From Rhizophagus clarus (lineage: Eukaryota; Glomeromycota; Glomeromycetes; Glomerales; Glomeraceae): 64,000 nucleotides of DNA. The position numbers were made by a program, and so were the translations under genes. This document shows, one piece after another, positions 43,630 through 54,900 of this stretch (positions are counted from its first letter, which is position 1; each line of letters starts with the position of its first letter). The notes under the pieces are model-generated. The model was not told where the DNA came from and made no database searches. It was given only the letters and a program-made list of their open reading frames with translations. Location: positions 992,001 to 1,056,000 of the forward strand of contig BLAL01000278.1 of NCBI GenBank assembly GCA_015698045.1, in the 5' to 3' direction.

Positions 43630-45447
43630 TTAATACATTTGTTGTTTAAGTTGTTGTGTAAGCTCTTCTTTTGTTTGATCTATTTTCTTTTCTAGATAAT
43701 TTTGTTCTTCTTTATTATATTTCATAATACTTTCCATTTGTTTTTTAAGCTCAATGTTTTGTTTTGTAAGCTCTTCTTTCGTTTGTTCTATTTGCTTCTC
43801 TAGTGATTGCTTTTTATTATCATCAGTAAGTGATTCTATCTTTCTCAATTCCTCACTGATAAATGGAGGATAATTGAATACAGTCTCTTTATTATCAATT
43901 GCATTAATTAATTTACGAATCTCAGTAATACTGTAGGTATATCATTCGTATTTACTATTGTATTATCTCATATACATTATTATAAGCACTCATCCAAACA
44001 AACAAATTGTTGACTGTCCACCAACATTGATCATAAAATAGTTTTAGTTTATTCAACAAGTATGTATTTTCAATAAATCGTGAAAGTAAAAAGTTTAATG
44101 ATACTTGCACCAATTATGGCGGTCAAGTTTATTTTTATTATCCATTGAAAATTCCTCGCCTCTAGGTAGTATTGTCTTCTCGAGAGCAGATATTCGATCA
44201 CTTAATAAAACGTTTTCATCCCTGATCCTTGCTACAGCTTCTTGTAAAATATTATTTTGTTTAATTAAATTCTCGAGTTTGAGGATTAAATCATCGTCGT
44301 CATTTGTATACATTTCATCTTCTTGAGAGGTGAAGGTGATTTTGATTCTTCTAGAGGTACAAATTCGTTGACATCATCTATTACACGTTTTTTTGTTGCT
44401 GTTTTAGACGTAGTATTTTGAAGAAGTGTTTTATCATTTGCCATAATTGATATTGATTTTCCAACTACTGAAGAACGTTCCTTTACAATAATATACAGAG
44501 TATTTACTATTAATATCCTATCATAAAGCTTTACATAAGTCAAACAAAACTGTCACTTACTCCGATTACTTGTTCCCAATATACTTTCAATTCTTTACCT
44601 TGTCGTTCAGCTTTTACCTATTGTGAGAGATAGAGATCATTAGCAGTGTGAATTTTTTATTTTTATTGATAAAGAAAGGTACATAGTCGATTCTTCATAC
44701 AGGACCAACAGACCTTTACCAACATCAAAGTTTGGGCGTCTGAATTAAGAACACCTGGAGTGGGTATCAGTATCAAAAATCCAGCAATTCTCCTAATCAG
44801 ACCAATGATCGGCTAAGGAGTTACCCTCACTTTGCAAAAATAAAAGAATAAGCACCTTGTTTTTCATTCCTGTAAATCTCGCTGTTTCTTTTGTGAATCG
44901 ATCATACCAAAGTTGATCGAAATATTCCCAATTCTTAATTTCTTTTACCGAAGAAATTATATGAGTTTTACAGTAGAGGTTGGAACATAACCGGTTAAAT
45001 AAAGATCTTTCCCATATTAGTTAAATTTAAATAAGTTAATCCTGGTCAAACTTTTAACGCTGGCCATAATTTAACTAAATTCGGAATTTTTTTTTTAAAA
45101 TTTAATTCCGGTCACAACTTAATGTCGGCCAAAATTATGTTTCGCAAATAATAATTCTGGCCAAATTTCAATGCCAACCAGAATTAAGTTTTAACCGGTT
45201 AAGGTTTTTTAGACCGGTTCCAAAGCTCTATTCCACAGGAAGAAATTATGTAAATATTTAGTTAGAAATGGAATAAACTCACTCACATTAAAGTCATATC
45301 GAACTTACCATCATATCCTGGGTATTTTATTTGAATTGATATTAGTCCGCCCTTTCTCGCGAGACTTCTGATGTTTATTTTGTTATCTTGAAAGACCTTA
45401 TGATGCCAGATACCTCCTCTCCCAACTCCTTTTCTGTATTTCGACAT
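43630..45447 (-). pseudogene. Divergent histone-H4-like gene fused to coiled-coil exons, degenerate
   Basis: The first exon (45447-45309, GTAAGT donor) encodes MSKYRKGVGRGGIWHHKV, then IRSLARKGGL. This aligns with the H4 tail and alpha-1 region (KGLGKGGAKRHRKV, IRRLARRGGV). A later exon (44617-44561) reads QGKELKVYWEQVIG, close to H4 alpha-2 GVLKVFLENVI. Between them is a piece WEYFDQLWYDRFTKETARF that is not H4-like. Downstream exons carry a basic/acidic linker, a frameshift near 44320, and coiled-coil segments (44313-44095 and about 43935-43630, KKIDQTKEELTQQLKQ). A 257-bp MITE interrupts the locus at 44974-45230. The H4 resemblance is from reading only, but covers two exons in order. Core residues are too changed for nucleosome assembly to be assumed. 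Confidence 0.55.
44974..45230. mobile_element. hAT-like MITE, 257 bp, inside the H4-like locus
   Basis: The ends TAGAGGTTGGAAC and (complement) TAGAGCTTTGGAAC are inverted repeats. Adjacent 8-mers TTTTACAG (44966-44973) and TTCCACAG (45231-45238) match at 6 of 8, as expected for an aged 8-bp hAT duplication. The interior is rich in CCGG/CTGGCC-type words (AACCGGTTAA, AATTCCGG, GGCCAAAATTA) in both orientations. Confidence 0.7.
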
Positions 45448-47250
45448 TTTCAACCTGTTATCTAAGTAAAGTTGGTTTCTTTTTGAAAATGTTTATTGAT
45501 TCACTAGCGAGTAGGAAAATTTTTCTCAACTGTTCAAGAGCCAAAAGAGAGTATATTGACTTTAATATATTATATATTTTAATTAATTGATATACGACGT
45601 AATGATGTAATAATGTAATTCAAAACAATGATTACATAATCGCGAATTGAACTTTTTTTTCAAACTGATTTGGTTAAGATTCAAAAAAAAAGTTATATGA
45701 AAGTCGTATATAATTCACTTTAGATTGCTGTGTTATTATTTATTATTAATATTCGTATACAGTATATGGAGTTACCGGTCACATAATTATATTGATTGAT
45801 AAAGGAATTATGAAAAATTATGTAATTTTTTTTTTTTGAAATTTAATTAATCAAAAATAAAAATAAAAAGATAAAAATGAAAAATTTAACCTTTTATTAT
45901 TTCATTGACATTGCTAATTTCGGTGTACCCTCTAATATTTTTAAATAAATTAGTACACAACTTAGTAGACCAATTGAACAGATTTATTTTTTTAAAAAAA
46001 ATTTCATTTAATAATTATTAGGAATTATCTGAAATCAATTTAAGAAAAGAATTGACTGATGATAAAAATGAAGTCGTCCAGAAATTACATGCTTCATGTC
46101 CTGCTTTCGTATAAAAAAAATACAATTCATTCCAATGTACCTATAGAGAAGGTATCGTTATTATATTCCATGTTGCAGATTGAACAAATTCAAACCACGT
46201 ATGGAAAAATGCAATAAATTTTGAACTTCAAATGAAAAGAATACTTGTAGTAATACTATTATGCAGTATGTATTTTAATATAACGTTACATTCCTTTTTG
46301 TTAATAAATTAGTTGCTGAGTCAAAATCCACGTAAAGAAAAGACGTTTGAGAGATACTAAAGTAAGAAAAAAAAAATTACATCATGATACATATACTAAA
46401 AACGAAAGCCAATGACAGAAATGGTATCTAATACTGATTCACAAGATGGACATAATGAAAATTAATAAATCCGAAAAAGAAAGGAAATTATACTATAAAT
46501 TTATTAATTTTACCTTCGCTAACATTAAAAACTTTCTGATACTAATTTCTTAAGGTTTTTATCATCCCAACCTTTTTATTTTCGTTAACCTTTATGTATT
46601 CCTGGAAATAGAAGATTCTGCAGAAGCAAAATATTTTAGTTGTTTTCCAGATTATGATTTTATAAACAAACTGCAATTAGCCAGTGGTCTGGATTTGTCA
46701 AGATAGAAGAAGTTAATAAGTAATAATTATTTTCACGGGTAGCATCATCAAGCTGATCCGTGAAATGAGACTAACGTCCCGTATAAAAATTCATCCGTAA
46801 AAATATCAATAAGGAAAATATAAACGATTACTAGGAAACGGGATATAAATTAATTACTCAATAATTCAAATTTTATATTTTTAATATACATAATTCATAT
46901 ATTACTAAACTTTATATGTTGATTTATATTAATACTATTATTATTTAAAGAATCTCATTTAATCTCATTTAATAGGATAACATTTCAACGTTTTTTGGAA
47001 ATGGTGACGGGGGGGGTCGAACCTCTGTAAACCCTAATTACGTCATTTCTGGCCCTTCCCTTAATCGAATACCCAATATTCAACTATTATATTTATAATT
47101 TTATAAAACAACTAATTCTACGGAAAATATTTAGATTCAATAATAATGTCTCAAATTTTGAATTTCTTGCTTAAGTACGTGTATTTCATGGTGTTTTGAT
47201 ACTTATCAATGATCATGGATTACTGAAGTAAGCAGGAGCGGACGATTGTA
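45448..47250. other. Intergenic with possible exon fragment
   Basis: A + strand frame at about 46021-46112 reads ELSEINLRKELTDDKNEVVQ then stops, an isolated protein-like fragment preceded by a splice-acceptor-like TAG. A short hairpin (TTTCACGG with CCGTGAAA) lies at about 46733-46768. Otherwise AT-rich with no gene. Confidence 0.4.
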
Positions 47251-49315
47251 CTATTCTCGTCCGGGATAATAATTATTTCTTTCTGTGGGTTGTTCTACAA
47301 TTTCTTGTCCAGGATGATAATTATTTCTTTCTGTGAGGTGCTCTACAATTTCTTGTCCTGGATGATAATTATTTCTTTCTGTGGGTTGTTCCACAAATTC
47401 TTGTCCAGGAAAATAATTATCTCTTTCATTATTGAGTACTGTGGGTTGACCTACTATTTCTTGTCCAGAACTATTACTTTCAATTTGGTTAGTATTGTAA
47501 TTAATTTCATTTCTATTTCTATTTATATCACTATTAATCACTGCGAATTGTTGTACCAGGTTATTATTATGTACTAAGTTATTATTATGTACTAGGTTAT
47601 TATTATAATTACTTTCATTTCTAATTCTATATATATTATTATTAATAATTACGGGTTGTTGTACTGTTCCTTGTACGGGAAAATTATTATAATTCGCAGC
47701 TCCATATACATTATAATTGCTTCTATTTCTATTTCTATTTCGTCTATACAGAAGGAAACCCACGAAGGATATACTAACCAAAATTACTAAAATTGAGCCA
47801 AGAATACTGAAAATAGTAGTAGGTGGACCATCACTGCCAGGATTCGTTGGTAATAAAGGTGGTGAAGTTGCTGTTCCTGTTGCTGATGATGTTAATGATA
47901 CTATTCCTTTGCCTGCAGGATGATATTCATTCGTCCATACATATTCGTTAAGATTGCTAATATCGAGTAATAAAATATCATTTTTACCAACTCCTATTGA
48001 AAAATAATATGTATTAAATAAAATTATATTAAGTTAAATAGAAAATAATAATGATGAAAATATATTTACCAAATGATATCACCATAAAATTTTTAATTAC
48101 ATTAGCTCTATGACCAGTTCTGGACTCTGGAGTTGGTCCAGAAGTCTTTGGAATACGCCATTCAAAATTATCTAAACTTAACTCATAAAGTGGATTTTTA
48201 GGTACAGCACCACCGACATCTGTACCTCCAAAAATGATTACTCGTTTACCATCTAATCCTATTAAAAAAAAATAAAAAATAATTATATCTCTGATTTTAA
48301 AAATTGAATGCATCAATAATTAATATTCTTTTAAATACACACCAAGAACAGCAGTAGGGCGATCCACGTTATTAGGTATTGTTCCTGAAGTTGTCTATAT
48401 TAACAATTTTTAGCTAGTAATAAGTCTTTTAACCTAATTGATAAGTTATATTAACTTACATTTGTACTCCATTTGTCAATTACTAAATCATATATGAATA
48501 CCTATACAAATATTAATGTGACGTTTTTAATCATTGAAGAATACCATGTTTTTCAATTTTAAACGAAATAAAGAACAATATACCTGACTTATTAGTGCTG
48601 AATTATCCTCAATACCACCTAATAATAAAGTGAATGACATATATAAATTATAAAATGATATTAGAATCGCACAGAATTACTGAATTACTTGCTTACCCAT
48701 ATAAATTATCTTATCATTAGGTAATAAAGTGGCAGCACTACCCAAACCACCTTTTGGTGCGTCAACTGAACTTCCTGTTATCCAAGTTAAACTATCAGTA
48801 CCTAAAATAACGGAATTTGGACTTTTTCCATCCCAGAAAAACATTAATCCAAATGAGTCAATAGTTCCCGTCTCAGCAACATCAATCCTAATGGGAGGCT
48901 CTCCAGTAATTGTTGGAATGGTCCACGAATTACTTTGCGTATCAAAGGTGAAAACCAAATCAGAGTTATTAGCTGAGAAACTTCCGACTCCTCCACATAT
49001 GAACAACGTTTTATTATATATACCGCCCTGCGCAGATCCAGCATCATTACGTATAGGAACGGTATTAAATTTTGATAAATCATTCACTATCAAATTTGGA
49101 GTATTAAATGGGACAGAAAAATCGATATAAAAAAAATCTTTTCCATCATCATTAGGAACAATACCACCCCAAATATACAATTTATTATCAATTAGAGTTG
49201 CAGTATGTTGAGATCGTTCTTTCAGTATAAAAGGCGTTGTTTGACAATCTATTCCGGTTATTAATTGAAATAAAAACCATAATGTAATAATATAAATTAG
49301 ATGTATTTGTAACAT
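47251..49315 (-). CDS. Kelch/galactose-oxidase-propeller transmembrane protein, 6 exons
   Basis: Exons are 49315-48697, 48618-48584, 48501-48460, 48394-48343, 48258-48070 and 47993-47251, all GT-AG and in phase, 559 aa. A signal peptide (residues 1 to about 25, hydrophobic then TGIDCQ) is followed by Kelch blades recognisable by LYIWGG, LFICGGVG, IIYMGG and VIIFGGTD. A Thr/Pro-rich stalk, one membrane helix (about 373-395) and a basic stop-transfer (YRRNRNRNR) follow. The cytosolic tail is Asn-rich with near-identical 16-residue repeats (ERNNYHPGQEIVEQPT type). The architecture suggests a cell-surface ligand-binding or adhesion protein; ligand unknown. An upstream TTG would add three residues; the ATG was chosen. 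Confidence 0.85.
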
Positions 49316-50602
49316 TATAGTCAATTCTTTTATTATGAAAAAAAAAAAAAAAAAAATTAAACCGGTAATTTCTTTTAATAATATAAGTTTATATACGAAT
49401 TGAAGGTTTATATTTATTGCAATTTGTGTTACATTATATTTTTAGTTTATGCATTTTTTTTTCAAAATGAGAAAAGCAGATCATTATTAATTGATTTAAA
49501 ATTTCATTTATTTTTATAGACGTTACAATAGAAAACTAACTTATATAAAAAATATATAGAGTGTTAATTTTAATTTAAAAAATATATATATATACAATTG
49601 AAACTATTTACGATCATGCTTTTGCATTTTTTTTTTCCGCTTAAAAAGGTGAAATAAACTATACATAAAAAGTGAACAATATAAATATTTATATTATTGT
49701 ACGACCAACAAAAATGCATTGTGGCACAATTGCTGATGCTCGCGTAATATCAATCTCGCATAAAAGTACTAGTACTGATCAAAATAAGTATATAATTGGA
49801 CGAGAATGTAAAATGTTTCAAGAATGTTTCATAATTAATTTTGATAATCATTTTGTAACTAAATGAAAAAAAAAGAAATTAATTATCAAGTAATACAAGA
49901 GACAACGACTTCATATCTGCAGTATTAATATAATCTAATTCGCTGAATGAATTTTCTCATTTTATGAATCGAAAAACTTTATATTATTTTATTGTGGCGA
50001 AATTGTTAGATACGTGTATCAAAATTAAGCATATGGGTTTTTTAAAACATAGCTAAAAATGTATTTATTGGTTTAATTTCATGTGTTGATCAACACTGAG
50101 CAGCCAATAAAATTAAAAAAAAATTACACGTGATAATTTATAAAGTTTAAACGTAACACAAATTTAACTACAATTTTACTTGTTCATTTATTTTCGTATA
50201 CAAATTAGAAAGCTAATTTTCAGAATTATAGAGAATGTCTTTGCTATTCAGCATGCGACATGTTTGATTTTTCATTAAAGGAGTAAATTTTGCTAACAAT
50301 TGATAATATTTTCTAAAGGCTGGAGTGATTTTTTTTTAATGTTGTGTACTTGTGTACAGTACATTGAAGCCAGAATTAAGATTATGAGAAATAGGTGAAG
50401 CTTCACATAATTAATTAGTATCGTTGCTATATGAGATACTTGTGATATTGAAGTTAGTACTTGATATTCGTGATTGATATAAATTGTGATAATCGTCAAT
50501 ATTTAAGATTGAAATATTATTTTACTAGTGAAATTATACAATTTTATTAAAATGTTATTCAATGAAAAAAAAAAAAAAAAATAAATAAATGTAAGTTATG
50601 TT
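49316..50602. other. Intergenic, nothing firm
   Basis: A short ATG frame at 49672-49866 (64 codons, with MHCGTIADARVISISHKS) is not recognised. A-runs occur at about 49338-49356 and 50564-50580. No other structure seen. Confidence 0.4.
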
Positions 50603-51361
50603 TAGAGTTTGGAACCGGATGCACCATCCGGTTTCAAATCCGGTTTCACCAGTTTTTTTTGTGATTCGGTTTTATATTACAAAAACCGGTTTGCGTTTAA
50701 GACGAATGCAACCGGGTGCTCAAACCGGTTTGATATTAATGAAAATTTATTATTTAATATTTCTGGTCGGTTTTCTACAAATTTAAAAAACTAAGTTAGC
50801 AAATTGCAAATTTTACAATATATATATATATATATTTAATCAATGGAAGGAAATGATAATATATAAATTATTTTTTTTTAGTAAGATACTATATATAAAT
50901 AAACAGAATTATTATTTTCACAATAACAAAATAAATGTTTTAAGTGCTGGTTATTTGCTTAACAAAATATTATTTTATTATTTAATAAGCAACACTTAAT
51001 AAAACCTAAGTTATATAACTACTAGACTAAATTTAATGGAAGAAAAATATCCAAGAATATCTCTATTTATCTTTAAAAATAAACTTTGTGCACCAATTCT
51101 GGAGATAATCAAGTCCTCCTAGCAGAATTGGTATTGCCAACATCAGAGAACAGACACTTACTACTAGGTACTGATGCTGCTGGGTAAATAAATACAATTT
51201 TAGCTAAAATTAGCAAAGTAATCTCATTAACTGACGGCCTCTTTAATGGGTCATCCTTTCAATCTGATTTGTTTTTGTTGCACTACTTCATCAGTATCTT
51301 GCACAATTCTTATTATGATAAATTGATAGTTAAATAAATATAAACCGGGTGCATAAATCGG
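50603..51361. repeat. CCGGTTT-rich hAT-like island, left part (split by the LTR element)
   Basis: Starts TAGAGTTTGGAACCGGATGC, followed by repeated AACCGG/CCGGTTT words to about 50785. AT-rich filler follows, and the motif returns at about 51342 (AAACCGGGTGC, AAATCGG), where the LTR retrotransposon begins. The matching right end lies at 59974-60074 and closes with the inverted terminus GCAACCGGTTCCAAACTCTA. Without the LTR element, the island would be about 860 bp. Confidence 0.65.
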
Positions 51362-51806
51362 TGTTGGCGTAGTAATCACGTGACATTCTGGCAAAGTATA
51401 TAGAGCCGCCTAAGCCAAAGCCATCATAGCCTGTTATTTTTGATATTTCCGATTTATTTGATATATCAGTTTTATTTGATTTATCTGATTTATTTGATTT
51501 AATTGATTTATTTTATTTATTTGATTTATTAGTTTTATTTGATATATTAGATTTATTTGTTATATTTTTAAATATATTTTATTTTGTATAAATATCCTGA
51601 AATTTCTTTTTAGTTGAAAAATATCAGAGAGTGTAATAACAAAGTTATAATAACAAGTTCATATAATTAATAAATAAACTCTTTTACCTTATAAACGAAC
51701 TGTCCCTTTGTGAATAGTGTGTCTTGTTGATTGGACTTGAGACATATCTATTGCATCCCTGTCTCCAAGTCATAGTTACCTGATCGACGAACTGACCAGA
51801 GTAACA
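51362..51806 (+). repeat. 5' LTR
   Basis: 445 bp with TG...CA ends. A U3-like region has a TTATTTGATTTA-type short repeat array (about 51450-51560). TATAAAT at about 51587 may start transcription. AATAAA at 51673-51678 is a candidate polyadenylation signal. Confidence 0.95.
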
Positions 51807-51907
51807 ATTGGTGATTCCTGCCAGGTATAGCGACGAACTGTCTATACTGGATCTCTCAAACGTACTTGAGAAGAAAAACAATTGCAGACGTACTTGCACC
51901 CAATTGA

Positions 51908-54900
51908 ATGCCATATTACGGTACTAAAAAGAGCCAAAGAAAACATCACAGAAATAAGCACCTTCAGAGAAGAAGACCTGCCTTTGAAAGAGCTCCTTAT
52001 TGTAATTTTTGTTATACCCCATCAGGAGAAATCCTTTATAACCAACATCCTACTGGATTCTTTAACTTTTGGAATTGGATTAAAGATAATCATTCTGCTA
52101 GAAACTACAACCTTTGCACTGTTATTACCTTTGCCAAACTAAAAGAAAATATCGCTGAACTGAATACTGCTGCTGACCTTACTACTGAAATTCTAAAAAG
52201 CATACTATTTTCCACCCTTAGCACTCCTATACTAGAATTATTATATTATATACCTGCTCTTTGTGAAGAAACCCAAGGATACTCCTCTGCACCTACTGAA
52301 TATCAAACCACCAAGTTATATAATTTATACCACAACCTACCTCCACCAGAAGCACCTCCTGAAACTATGAATCAAGATCAACTTACTGCAGTTTTAACTA
52401 CTATTTTTGGTACTAATGGCCAAAATATTACACAGTTGACCACTGCATTAGGAAATGCTCCACCTCCTCGTGAATTAACCATAGCCAAAGTAGATAACTT
52501 TCATGGAAAAGATGATGAGGACCCTTATGAATGGTTAGAACGTTTTGAAACAGCTGCTAATACTAATCAGTGGACAGGTAACAGAAGAATAGCTATAGCT
52601 GCAGGATACTTGAAGGATGCAGCCCATGACTGGTTCAGAGCCAATGGTAATGGTCTTACTGTTTGGAATGATAATACAAACCAAAATGCCAGTTTTGTAC
52701 ACCAGTTTGAAGCATATTTTTCTCCTGAAACTAAGAAAAATCAATGGTACTATGAATTGATGACTATTAGACAAACAGCTGAAGAAAAAGTTGAAGACTA
52801 CTCTAGAAGATTCAAGAAAGTCTTAAGAAAAGTGAATGGAACTACTGATCCTCCACCTGTTCCTGCTGCATTACAAGTGCGAATGTATTTGTATGGACTA
52901 AACCCTCTGCTGACTCCTTTAGTATCCACTAACAATCCTACTACTTTAAATGATGCAATTACCCGTGCAAAATTGGTAGAAACTGGATATAATTATGTTC
53001 CTACAAAGTCAGTCTCTTTAAATGTTCCTGTTGCTGTGAAAGAAAATGCTCCTTTACCAATCACTCCTGTTACTGGATCCTCCACTAGCAAGAATGACCC
53101 AGATGTAGATGCATTAACTCAACAACTCCAACAATTGACCCTTAATTATGCAACCTTATCATCAGCATTGCTAGCTCAAAATAATAGTAACAATAATAGC
53201 AAGCCTAGAAATTTTAGAGCGACTACAGAAAAGGCTAGAGATAAAACTAAAATAACCTGTTTCAAATGTGGGAAAGTAGGACATATCTCCAGAGAGTGCA
53301 GAAGTAATAGAAATAACAACTCAGGAAATAATAATAATAATAATAGTAGAAAACTTTTCACCAGACCTGTTAATTTCCTGGATGAAGAATATGTTGAAGA
53401 AGAAGAATACTACTCCTATGATGAGGAAGAGGAGAATGAAGCTGAATATGAAGTATATGTAAATACTCGTTCAGAATCTGGAAAAGAAAGACAACTAAGA
53501 AAAAGAGTGAGAACAGGAGATGAAATGGATGAAGGAGGAGAGGAATATATTATTCCAGTTGTTCCTTCAGCAGAAACTACTCCATCCACCATTAAAGCTC
53601 AAAAGATCAAAAGAAAATTTAAAATGAGACCCGCACCTATTGAAAATGTGACTGAATTTGACATTGCCCAATACATTAAAGACCTTCCTTGTGGCTTAAC
53701 TATTGGACAAGCCTCATCTCAAATTCCAAAATATAGAAGTGCCATGCTCAAAAGTGTGAAGAGAACTAGAGAGACCAATTTTATCTCCTCAGCCAATGAT
53801 GCTCCTACTACTGCTGCCAGATGCCAATTGAGAGTAGATGGAGAACCTATTTCAGCCGTCATTGATAGTGGTGCTGCCACTAGTATCATCACCAAAAAGC
53901 TCATGAAACGACTTGGATATTCTATAAATGGGCCTTCCAACTTAGTAATTGTAACTGCCAATGGTACTAAAGTTAGATCCTTAGGGGAAGTAAAAGATTT
54001 TCCTATAGAAGTAAAATCTCATCTCATCAACCTCAACATTCAAGTATTGGATTCTACAGATGAAGTTTTTATTCTTGGAAATGATTGGCTTAAAAAGGTC
54101 AAAGCCAATTTGGATTGGGAAGAAGGTACACTGACTATCTTGTGGAGAAAGAAACGAATTACTGTTCCTATGCAATGCACTAGAGGACGACCTGCTGAGT
54201 CCTATGATGAAGAGGAAACTGATAGTGAAGAATATGAAGAGGAAGAAATAGAAGAATCTCCTCTCTATCTTTCAGATTTAACTGATGATTTTTCTGATAT
54301 ATCCGACCTAGAATTTAACCCTTGGACTAACCATACCCCATATGAAGAATCTGAGGAAAAGATAGAAGAAAGTGAGGATGAAAATCCAGCCATTTATTTA
54401 GCCGCCACTGCCACCCAAGAAGAGCCTCATAAACTTAACCTTGGACCTTTGGATGTGCATCAGCAACAACTATTCAACAATTTGCTTACATCCTTCAGAG
54501 ATATTTGTGCCAAAAGTCAGACTGAGATTGGTAGAACAAATCTCATAAAACACAAAGTTTATATTGGAGATGCACGACCCATTTCTCAAGCACCCTACAG
54601 AATTAATCCTAAAAATAAAGAATTTCTGAAGGAAGAAATTGTAAAAATGGAAGAAAATGGAATCATTAGAAAGTCATGTAGCCCCTGGGCTTCACCTGTT
54701 GTAATTGTGGATAAGAAAGGAGGAGATAAGCGAATCTGCATTGATTATAGAAAACTAAATGCTATTACAAAAGCAGATGCCTACCCACTCCCTAGAATTG
54801 ATGACCTGTTGGAAAGTTTTGGACAAGCCAAATGGTTCACTACCTTAGATCTTGCCAGTGGTTATTGGCAAGTAGCCATGGACGAAGCTGATATAGAAAA

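Noticed and set aside
46733..46768. Short hairpin as a snoRNA candidate
   Set aside because: 8-bp stem with no convincing C/D or H/ACA boxes in the right spacing.
47000..47060. Possible tRNA T-arm (GGTCGAACC)
   Set aside because: No D-arm or anticodon arm can be folded around it. No tRNA or rRNA gene was recognised anywhere in the window.
48677..49130. Open frame on the + strand opposite the Kelch gene
   Set aside because: It mirrors exon 1 of a gene with clear Kelch motifs and splice-consistent exons, so it is a shadow frame.
53176..54175. Minus-strand frames within the gag-pol ORF
   Set aside because: Leu-rich complements of Asn/Glu-rich coding sequence; shadows of the polyprotein.
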